A stretch of DNA of 10,486 nt from positions 2,253 to 12,738 of the forward strand of contig PAXU01000076.1 in the NCBI GenBank assembly GCA_002714565.1. The letters run 5' to 3'. Origin of the DNA: Rhodopirellula sp. (GTDB lineage: Bacteria > Planctomycetota > Planctomycetia > Pirellulales > Pirellulaceae). Below, piece by piece: positions 1-7,300 of the stretch. The translations under genes and the position numbers were made by a program. Each line of letters begins with the position of its first letter. Within the stretch, counting starts at the first letter, position 1. The notes under the pieces are model-generated. The model ran no database searches and had not been told where the DNA came from. It worked only from the letters and a program-made list of their open reading frames with translations.

Positions 1-96
1 AACCACTAATGGTTTCTAGCTCATGACGAATGGCCTTACATCAAATAGACTGACTACTAGCAAGTCATGAAAATCGCGCAAACCTAGCAAACTGTC

Positions 97-100
97 GGAG
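97..100 (+). promoter_or_regulatory. Ribosome binding site (GGAG) that points to an ATC start
   Basis: GGAG lies 7 bases upstream of ATC at 108. This ATC is the codon just before the conserved Lys-Thr-Val-Val-Ile-Thr-Ile-Asp-Gly strand of the sulfatase-like protein. The only ATG nearby (67) is in another frame and reaches a stop after six codons. The site therefore supports either a real ATC start or a point change of an ancestral ATG. Confidence 0.5.
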
Positions 101-107
101 CTACACA

Positions 108-1259
108 ATCAAGACAGTCGTAATTACCATCGATGGGCTATCTACCTCTGCAATTAGTGCATACGGCAACACATGGGTAAGAACACCGACTTTTGACGAC
201 CTTGCCGCCTCTGGTCTGGTGCTTGAGTCAGCATATTGCAGCGATCCTCGCCTTAATTCCTCACTAGAACACCTCTGGTGCATTAACAACCCACAACGCG
301 GTACTACATTAACCCCAATCACCAGCCACCTAATTACGGATGACGCTGAAGCTGTTCGCATCGCAGAACAAGGCGGATACGACGCAGTAACACCGATCAC
401 ACCTGTCATAAACAACGAAGCCGCTACTGAAGTGGAGGATACGGGATTCGCGAATCTCACTGCCGAAGTAATTGATTATCTGGAAACCGGTGAATGCGCA
501 GATCTCCTCTGGATCCACTCCTTAGGACTCTCTGGAAACTGGGATGCACCTGAGACCCTGAGAGATCTTTACCATGACGAAGAGGATCCCGAAATAAAAA
601 TCGGAATAACAGCACCAGTTTCAGGCGTGGAGGACAAGATTGATGAAGACTACCTAGCTGCACTGCAACAAGCGTATGCCGCTCAGGTGACCATGATCGA
701 TTCGTGCCTGTCCGTTTTGATTCCTCTCCTAGAAGCCCGAGTTGATCGAATCATCATCACTTCGCCTCGCGGCTATAACCTTGGTCGTCACGGCCAAATT
801 GGCATTAACACGGGCCAGCTCACCGAAGATGTAATCCATGTTCCGTTCATTTTGGTGGACAACACATTTCGCAATAACCTCGTTCGCAATCAATGGTTAT
901 TCTCAACAACACAGCTCGGTGAGTGGATCAATAGTTGTGATGATAACGAGAATCGAGATTTGAACTGCGGCGTTTTTCAATCAACAGACAGCGTATCACC
1001 ACACATTCATGACGCTCCGGTGATGCATCAAGTGATTCAACTGCTATCTGCAACTGAAAGAGCGATTAGAACACCGGCCTGGCACGCGCGGTATGATCTC
1101 AACACTCATGAAGTCATCGGGATCTTTGCTAAACCGGATGATCGATGGGAAGCTAACGATATTTCGGATCGATGCGGACAGGCAGGAGAGCTACTTGCCG
1201 ATCTGGCGACCTCCAGTGATAACATCACAGAGTTGGATAACAGCCTAATTCTGTTTTAA
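108..1259 (+). CDS. Sulfatase/alkaline-phosphatase-fold protein, probably catalytically inactive; apparent ATC start
   Basis: About 383 residues if started at ATC 108. The N-terminus has the sulfatase pattern: a short strand ending in VITIDG (residues 5-10), then a tyrosine-glycine turn and TPTFDDLAASG (26-36), as in 'TPNLDRLAAEG' of sulfatases. Near residue 159, a LLEARVDRIIITS segment leads into a 'GxxxGRHGQIG' stretch and LTEDVIHVPFILV, matching the sulfatase C-terminal half (LTE..IRVPLIV). Two key motifs are degenerate. The C/S-x-P-x-R nucleophile site reads YCSDPRLNSS (43-52), and the metal-binding S-D-H-G-E reads S-P-R-G-Y (219-223). No signal peptide is visible, so a cytoplasmic protein is likely. 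The frame is open from 54, but no ATG, GTG or TTG occurs in it before GTG 216, which would remove the conserved first strand. ATC 108 lies 7 bases after GGAG. A pseudoenzyme or binding role is inferred; fold assignment is fairly secure, function unknown. Confidence 0.7.
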   Translation: MKTVVITIDGLSTSAISAYGNTWVRTPTFDDLAASGLVLESAYCSDPRLNSSLEHLWCINNPQRGTTLTPITSHLITDDAEAVRIAEQGGYDAVTPITPVINNEAATEVEDTGFANLTAEVIDYLETGECADLLWIHSLGLSGNWDAPETLRDLYHDEEDPEIKIGITAPVSGVEDKIDEDYLAALQQAYAAQVTMIDSCLSVLIPLLEARVDRIIITSPRGYNLGRHGQIGINTGQLTEDVIHVPFILVDNTFRNNLVRNQWLFSTTQLGEWINSCDDNENRDLNCGVFQSTDSVSPHIHDAPVMHQVIQLLSATERAIRTPAWHARYDLNTHEVIGIFAKPDDRWEANDISDRCGQAGELLADLATSSDNITELDNSLILF

Positions 1260-1366
1260 AACCAAATGGCGTGAGCTGCTATCACAGCTGGTACCACCCA
1301 AAAAATCACCTCTTTCAGGTACCATAGTTAGGAAGCATTAAAGCCAATTAACAAAGGTCCAGCCGC

Positions 1367-1978
1367 ATGAAATTCATGAGCCGTTTGCTCGTCATAGTAG
1401 CCAAGCTACTGAGCGGCTACAGCGTGCGCTGGTTGGACTGTCAGCCGGACACTTGCCAGCGAGTCTACTTTGCAAACCACACAAGTCACTTGGATGCACT
1501 AGTACTCTGGGCGTCATTACCGAATGATGTGCGAACGCTTACACGCCCTGTTGCTGCCAAAGACTATTGGGAAGGTGGTCCTGTTAGGCGTCATGTCGCC
1601 GCATCGTTTAACGCTCTATTAATAGACCGGAAAGAGATTAAAGTACACCAAAGCCCAGTGGATCTCATGATCAGAGAAATGGGCAACACGTTTTCGCTAA
1701 TCGTCTTCCCCGAAGGTGGAAGAAATTCGAGCGATGAAATGGGACGATTCAAGAGTGGACTTTATTACCTTGCCAAGAAACGGCCGGATCTCGAACTCGT
1801 ACCGGTGTATCTGGACAACATGAATCGAATTCTGCCTCGAGGCGAGGTGCTTCCCGTACCGTTACTCAGTTGCATCACGATTGGTGAACCGATTTGGCTG
1901 GAAAACGGCGAAGGTAAAGCGGAGTTCCTGCGACGAGCGAGACAGTCCATCATTGATATCCGTGAAGCAACCACTTAA
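1367..1978 (+). CDS. 1-acyl-sn-glycerol-3-phosphate acyltransferase family protein (PlsC-like)
   Basis: 203 residues. It probably transfers an acyl chain to lysophosphatidate, giving phosphatidate at the inner membrane. The catalytic H-x4-D motif is present as NHTSHLD (His38, Asp43). The second family block is FPEGGRN (114-120), a close variant of FPEGTRS that binds the glycerol phosphate. A VPVYLDN-type strand at 145-151 and a GEPIWL motif near 173-178 also fit the family. Residues 5-18 are hydrophobic and could anchor the protein. The start at 1367 follows AAAGG (1353-1357) at a normal distance; ATG 1376 is a possible alternative. The stop TAA overlaps the next ATG by one base, so it is probably translationally coupled to the CdsA-like gene, which uses phosphatidate. 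Family is clear; the exact acyl acceptor is inferred from this neighbour. Confidence 0.88.
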   Translation: MKFMSRLLVIVAKLLSGYSVRWLDCQPDTCQRVYFANHTSHLDALVLWASLPNDVRTLTRPVAAKDYWEGGPVRRHVAASFNALLIDRKEIKVHQSPVDLMIREMGNTFSLIVFPEGGRNSSDEMGRFKSGLYYLAKKRPDLELVPVYLDNMNRILPRGEVLPVPLLSCITIGEPIWLENGEGKAEFLRRARQSIIDIREATT

Positions 1979-3015
1979 TGCAACTCATTCCTAACAATCT
2001 GATAGGGTTCTTCGACGATCCGCTCAAAACGCTCAGCAGCGTGTTCGATGATACGAGTTTATTGCTGCTGATCAGTTGCGTACTTGGGCTACTGTTCATC
2101 GCGTCCTTCATTGGCAGGATGCTGGAGCGGCAAACCGATGACCGAGTCAATATAGCCGTTGTTCGCGCTTTTAATCATCGCATCCGCGCGTGGTGGTTGA
2201 TGATCGCCATCTTGGTTGTCGGTTTCGTCACCGGGAAAACATGCACCGTTGTACTTTTCGGTTTAATCTCTTTCTGGGCACTGCGTGAGTTCATCACGAT
2301 GACGCCTACACGCCGAAGTGATCATCGAGCGCTCTTCTGGAGCTTTTTCATCATCACTCCGCTCCAGTTCGTCATGGTTGGCATGAAAGAATATGGTCTG
2401 TTTTCAACCATCATCCCTGTCTATGCATCACTCCTAATCCCTGCACGCATTGCTGTCTCCAATGACCAAAAGCAGTTTTTGGAACGTTCTGCCAAAATAC
2501 AACTGGCATTACTGATCTGCGTCTATGCACTGAGCTTCGCCCCGGCAACTCTATATTTAGAATTACCGAATTCTGACAACGAGGGTGCACGACCGGAAGG
2601 ACTTCTATTCTTCTTTGTCCTGATTACACAACTAAATGACATATTCCAATACGGCTGGGGCAAACTACTGGGCGATCGCAGGGTTATCGCACCGAATATC
2701 AACGCTCGTCGTAGTTGGGAAGGATTCATCGGTGGTGCAGCCACAACAACATTAGTCGGAGCGCTGCTTCACTCTGTTACTCCATTCGAATATTGGCAAG
2801 CGGCATTGCTTTCATTAGTCGTCGCTATCATGGGGTTCTTTGGCGGCATGGTCATGTCTGCCATAAAGCGTGACCGGGGTGTGAGTGATTTCGGCACATT
2901 AGTACAAGGGCATGCCGGAGTTCTGGATCGAATAGACTCCATGTGTTTCGCTGCACCGATCTTCTACCATGTCGCCAAGGCAATACTGGAGCACTCTGAC
3001 AAAGTCACTGGGTAA
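1978..3015 (+). CDS. cdsA: Phosphatidate cytidylyltransferase (CDP-diglyceride synthase), CdsA/YnbB-like
   Basis: 345 residues, an integral membrane protein with about eight or nine hydrophobic segments (for example 28-46, 72-102, 119-135, 175-195, 209-219, 250-266, 275-296). It would convert phosphatidate and CTP to CDP-diacylglycerol, the precursor of membrane phospholipids. The C-terminal family signature runs over 294-320: S-x-I-K-R, then VSDFG, GHAG and LDRID. A conserved-looking LND (219-221), GDR (232-234) and RRSWEGFIGG (244-253) precede it, as in this family. The signature differs from the usual form in three or four places: Ser303 where Lys is usual, Val309-Gln310 in place of a Leu/Ile/Phe-Pro/Gly pair, and Ala313 in place of Gly. 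The metal-binding aspartates are kept. The start overlaps the PlsC-like stop as TAATG, and no strong ribosome binding site is seen, so coupling is likely. The length above 300 fits the longer YnbB-like branch. Confidence 0.88.
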   Translation: MQLIPNNLIGFFDDPLKTLSSVFDDTSLLLLISCVLGLLFIASFIGRMLERQTDDRVNIAVVRAFNHRIRAWWLMIAILVVGFVTGKTCTVVLFGLISFWALREFITMTPTRRSDHRALFWSFFIITPLQFVMVGMKEYGLFSTIIPVYASLLIPARIAVSNDQKQFLERSAKIQLALLICVYALSFAPATLYLELPNSDNEGARPEGLLFFFVLITQLNDIFQYGWGKLLGDRRVIAPNINARRSWEGFIGGAATTTLVGALLHSVTPFEYWQAALLSLVVAIMGFFGGMVMSAIKRDRGVSDFGTLVQGHAGVLDRIDSMCFAAPIFYHVAKAILEHSDKVTG

Positions 3016-3036
3016 AGCAATTAGCTGTGAGCGTCA

Positions 3037-3066
3037 TTGTCAGGAAATGGGTAAGGCGATTATCCT
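3037..3066 (+). promoter_or_regulatory. Candidate sigma-70-type promoter for fabI
   Basis: TTGTCA at 3037-3042 (5 of 6 to TTGACA) is followed after 18 bases by TATCCT at 3061-3066 (4 of 6 to TATAAT). It lies in the 122-base gap between the CdsA-like gene and fabI, leaving a leader of about 65 bases. The match is by eye only, and planctomycete promoters are poorly defined. Confidence 0.35.
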
Positions 3067-3137
3067 AAAGGACTAACCAACTCAGATTTCTAAGTCACTA
3101 ATCACGGTATCACAAGAACAAATAGGAAACGCATCTC

Positions 3138-3962
3138 ATGGGATTGTTCGAAGGCAAAAAAGGTCTGATCGTAGGCGTAGCGAATGACCGAAGTATCGCT
3201 TGGGCAATAGCACGCACGATCATGGAAGAAGGCGGTGAATGTGGGTTCACCTATCTACCTGACCGTGAAGACGACGAAAAGCAAAAGAATCGCCGTCGCG
3301 TCGAAAAATGCACGAGAGACTATCCGGAACAAACCAAGTTTCTTGTCCCGATGAATGTTGCAGACGACGAGAACATTAAGCAAGCCATCGACAAGACCGT
3401 TGAAGAATTTGGAAAGATTGATTTTCTGCTTCACAGCGTGGCATTCGCAGATCGTGATGATCTAAGTCGCGATACCATTGAAACGAGTCGAGAAGGCTTC
3501 AAGATGGCAATGGAAATTAGCGCTTACAGCCTGATTGCCATCGCTAATGCCGCCAAAGGTATTTTCAACGAAAACGGTTCGATTGCTGCGATGACATACT
3601 ATGGCGGCGAAAAATGCGTGCCGGGTTACAACGTCATGGGAATCTGTAAAGCAGCTCTTGAAGCCAGTGTCCGCTACCTATCTCATGATCTCGGTCCGCA
3701 GGGTATCAGAGTCAACGCTGTCAGTGCCGGACCACTGAAGACACTTGCCGGTTCGGCAGCAGGTGTTGGTCCAATGCTTCAAATGTACGAACACATGGCA
3801 CCGCTGGCCCGAAACATCACACATGAAGAAGTCGGTAGAACTGGTGCATTTCTACTCTCAGATTTTTCCGATGGTATCACTGGCGAAATCCTCCACATCG
3901 ATGGCGGTTACAACATCATGGGACATCCAGGCCGTCTACTAGATAAGCTCGAAACCGAATAA
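3138..3962 (+). CDS. fabI: Enoyl-[acyl-carrier-protein] reductase FabI
   Basis: 274 residues, close to the usual length of about 260-270. It reduces the trans-2-enoyl-ACP double bond with NAD(P)H, the last step of each type II fatty-acid elongation cycle, in the cytoplasm. The cofactor site is visible as GVANDRSIAWAIA (13-25). The catalytic region carries Tyr154, Tyr164 and Lys171 in the order Y-x9-Y-x6-K typical of FabI (E. coli Tyr146, Tyr156, Lys163), inside GYNVMGICKAALE. NAVSAGPLKTLA (193-204) is the substrate-loop region and IDGGYNIMG (254-262) the C-terminal signature. The inhibitor-contact position equivalent to E. coli Gly93 is Ala102 in HSVAFA, the form I recall in Gram-positive FabI. 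AGGAA at 3124-3128 precedes the ATG at a normal distance. mutT follows within 30 bases and is probably co-transcribed. Confidence 0.96.
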   Translation: MGLFEGKKGLIVGVANDRSIAWAIARTIMEEGGECGFTYLPDREDDEKQKNRRRVEKCTRDYPEQTKFLVPMNVADDENIKQAIDKTVEEFGKIDFLLHSVAFADRDDLSRDTIETSREGFKMAMEISAYSLIAIANAAKGIFNENGSIAAMTYYGGEKCVPGYNVMGICKAALEASVRYLSHDLGPQGIRVNAVSAGPLKTLAGSAAGVGPMLQMYEHMAPLARNITHEEVGRTGAFLLSDFSDGITGEILHIDGGYNIMGHPGRLLDKLETE

Positions 3963-3989
3963 TACATCGGTGATTTGGTAAGTCCAGCC

Positions 3990-4385
3990 ATGCCCGGAAT
4001 AACAGACATTGCCATCGCGATCGTTGAGAACGATGGCTTGATTCTGGCTGGACCACGACCAATCGATAAACCACTTGGAGGACTCTGGGAATTCCCGGGG
4101 GGCAAAGTAGAAGGCACCGAATCCGTCGAAGAGGCTGCCGTTCGCGAATGCCATGAAGAAACGGGAATCGATGTGACAACTGAGTCCATCGTCTTAGTCC
4201 ATGAGCACAAGTATGAACATGCGATCGTCCGTTTGCACTTTGTGAAATGTACTGTAAGCGACTCTCTCGAACCAAATTCACCATTTCAGTGGCTAGAAAG
4301 AGATCGACTAAGGGAACTAGACTTCCCTGAGGGAAATAAAGAAATACTCGAGTGGTTACTCCGAGGCAGCGACGCGCGGGACTAG
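3990..4385 (+). CDS. mutT: MutT-type Nudix hydrolase
   Basis: 131 residues from ATG 3990; an in-frame TTG at 3975 would add five. GGTAAG (3978-3983) is well placed for the ATG, while the TTG has no usable ribosome binding site, so ATG is preferred. The Nudix box is complete and matches G-x5-E-x7-R-E-U-x-E-E-x-G-U: Gly38, Glu44, Arg52-Glu53, Glu56-Glu57 and Gly59 counted from ATG 3990. It is preceded by LGGLWEFPGG, the form seen in MutT 8-oxo-dGTP pyrophosphatases, which remove oxidised nucleotides before they enter DNA. The length (about 130) equals MutT. Substrate is inferred, since Nudix enzymes vary. It follows fabI by 27 bases and ends 10 bases before the convergent stop of the large - strand gene, with no room for a hairpin terminator between them. 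Confidence 0.88.
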   Translation: MPGITDIAIAIVENDGLILAGPRPIDKPLGGLWEFPGGKVEGTESVEEAAVRECHEETGIDVTTESIVLVHEHKYEHAIVRLHFVKCTVSDSLEPNSPFQWLERDRLRELDFPEGNKEILEWLLRGSDARD

Positions 4386-4395
4386 CGACCAAAGC

Positions 4396-7300
4396 CTAAA
4401 ACGGCAGTAGCTGATCGGGGATATGCTGTCTAAACAGGTCAAGCACATTGGTAGGTGATGCCGTATCGCCTGTCTCACGGTTCTCTTGAAGTTCATCGGG
4501 CACATTCGCAACTCTGGAGAGACCCAGCGGAACATATTGCTGCAGATACCGCGGCCAGTAGCTCTGCAAGTACTCCTCACATTCAAGAAGGTTTCCGTGT
4601 TCCTGAAGTGAATACACCAGAGCAACATCTTTAATAAGCCCATGGAATTCCTGTTGCTGGAACCAGATGTCAAACACTTCCACCTGATCTATCCACACTT
4701 CACCGGCGCTCATCAGGTCGAATCCCACGCGCAGCTCACTCAGCCCATCTTTGGGTAGATCATCGAGAATCAACACGAACCGCGACCATTTTTCACCGAT
4801 AGCTGTAATATTTCTAGCTTGTTGACCTGATTCTTTACGGCCGATTGTTCGCGGCCGGTAATAGACCTGGCCATACAGTTTGCCTTCCACAGCAATCCGA
4901 AATGACGGTTGTTGAGATTCATCGGGAATCCGAACCCACGCAGAAACGGCTATTCGCCCAGTGTCAGGCGGTGAAAACGGTTCACTGCGGACCCATGTCA
5001 CATCACGATCTGCCGGATGCCGATGTAGCACAAGATGTTGTTGCCCATGAAACGCATCACCGGTTCTTGTTTGGATCTTGTTCTTTGCAGATGCGTTGTG
5101 AACCCATCCACTTGGGAATAAATGTGTTTGCGTTGCTTCAAATCCAGGGTTTTGAAGCACTTGCATATGCCGCGGTTGAGTGAGGTTGTTTACACGGCGA
5201 TTAACTTCTCTTATTTCTTTTTGGATTTTTGCGGCGATGGCCTCATCAGTGGTAACCCGCACATCAGCTACAGTTGGAACACCCCGCTCAACCTTAACCG
5301 CAACAATGTCATACGGTTTTAAATCAAAACTCCACGTAGCACCAATTCGATTCCATTGAATCGACTGTCTACCGTGGGGATTCGTTGTAAGCGGCATACG
5401 GTTTAAGCGGCTTTCCTGCTGAGCAAGTAAATTAATCCTCGCTGACGGTGCCACCTTGAGCTCAACCGCTCCTCCAATGGGCCACGGTGAGTTATTCAGT
5501 AAATAGTAGTATGTTGCATCGTCTACACGAAGCTCTCTCAACGTGATTGGACTCTTTCCAACGGAGTCCGGCAGTCGCACCGTCTGAAATCGATCCTTCG
5601 GCAGTCTCTTAATCGTCTCGAACATATCCCGTAGCGACGACTCGCTTCCAAGCGGCAATAGCCAACCACCCTGCAATAAGTGAAATGTATCTGAATTAAC
5701 AAGCGATTCGATAAACGGTTTTCTCGCATCGCCATTCGTAGCAGCGAGTGTATTGATTAACCACGTGTCCGCCGATCCAACGCCAAATGGACTGACTTTA
5801 TCAAAGCCTGGAAGAGATCTTGAATGAGGAGTGTGCTGTATAACCGTTGCCGACTGCATATGCGTTCCCGACCAGCGTGAGAATCTTGCATCTCGCTGAA
5901 TGGCAACATCACTCGATTGCTTAGATAGGTCGTGAATGGGAACGCACTTGTTTGGGTGCATCCAAACAAGTGAGCTACTGGCTGGAAAGGCATTTGGCTT
6001 AATGCCTTTTTCCAACATCACTTCATCAAACGGCACGTCAACTGCCAGACGCGGTTGCAACTGACGCTTGACCAGCGGGTCGTTGAACAATTCCCCCGGT
6101 GACAAATACAACTTAGCTCCTGAAACCTGCTCTTGAACGGTTTCAGCGATACGCGAATAAAACTCACTTAGCTTCTGACTTCGCCAGGTTAACCACTGCT
6201 GTCGCAAGTCACCGTTAATTGCCTGCACACGTTGTTGATGGCTCATTAGTGAATCTGCACCACTAGATTTCAAATGACCCATGAACTCGCTGACTGTTTC
6301 GGTATCCTGACCCCAATGCGACGAAGGAAAATGGGTATAACCATTTGGGGTCATGGCGACCATAACACCACCAAAGCTCGGATGATGTCCATAGCGGTCA
6401 ACCATTTCACGCACGACGTCGATCATGGCTTTTTGCACATGAATATTAAGTGGGTTGTAATAAGGACCGAGGCCTCGTTTTGTACTGAACCTCTGATTCC
6501 AGGTTCGTCCGACACCATCGCGCAACAGCACGCCTTCCATTCCGTCGCTACTGCTTGTCAGAGCCTCGAGTTGGGCCAGTGGCATGTTGAATTGGATCGA
6601 AGGAACGAGCTTTAAGCCACGAGCGTCGAACATTTTGAATAGCAACTCAACGACGTCTTTTTGGACAGGATCTTGACCGCTACTTAACAACGCACCGCTT
6701 TCATACTTTGGAGTGGACCCAATTTGAGCGGTGGGATAAAGCGTACTACCTTCGCAAACAACAGCCACCGATGCGCCGCTGTAGCCAGCATACTCCAGAT
6801 AATCCGTGAGGCGTTTGCTACTGGTGTAAAACGTGTGCCAGTCATCTAAGACGGCTCGCGAAATTTCGTCCAAGGTACCCGATACACCAAAGAGTTCCGG
6901 AAAGAGCGGTTTTTCCAGCATTGCCAGAACATCACGTGAGTCGATTGTGGATCGCTCGAACTGACGATTAAGATCCCCGAGATTCCCGAGTACCTGCTTT
7001 ACAACAACTTCTTTGAAAACAGTCGACTTGGACGGATGATGATTCGTAAGGAGCATCACGGGAGTTTGTGTTCGCGGCCAAAACACAATACTTTGGACCT
7101 GCTGCCCGTCTGAATTAGTCCATCGGGTTGAATCCTGAAAGAATCCGAAGTCACGATGTACAGGATGTAGGCTCCCGGATGCATCCGGCTCCAGAATGGA
7201 AATACCAATCGATTGCTGTATCCCCGATGGAAGAACGACCTCCAATACATGCGGCTGATATAAGTCTTCACAATGCAGGGGATATGATTGCCATCCACTT

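Noticed and set aside
1..14. AACCA / TGGTT inverted repeat at the left edge as a terminator
   Set aside because: Only 5 base pairs, AT-rich, and no T-run; not enough for a terminator.
23..87. Short + strand peptides: one at 23-70 and a six-codon one at 67-87, joined by an ATGA overlap
   Set aside because: Too short to judge and without a ribosome binding site. A frameshift joining the second to the sulfatase-like frame is possible, but it would add about a dozen residues not expected in that family, while GGAG and ATC 108 fit better.
101..460. 119-residue - strand frame opposite the start of the sulfatase-like gene
   Set aside because: Shadow of the conserved sulfatase-like reading frame, with no motif of its own.
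3438..3450. Ala in place of Gly at the FabI inhibitor-contact position as a sign of triclosan resistance
   Set aside because: As I recall, Ala is the ordinary residue in Gram-positive FabI proteins that remain sensitive, so no resistance claim can be made.
3916..4392. Open frames on the - strand opposite fabI's end and mutT (158 and 100 residues)
   Set aside because: They are antisense to a frame with a complete Nudix box and show no recognisable motif, start context or composition of their own.
6274..6615. 113-residue + strand frame inside the large - strand gene
   Set aside because: It lies opposite a continuous 1389-codon frame, with no ribosome binding site or known motif; several similar frames over 4845-8671 were dropped for the same reason.
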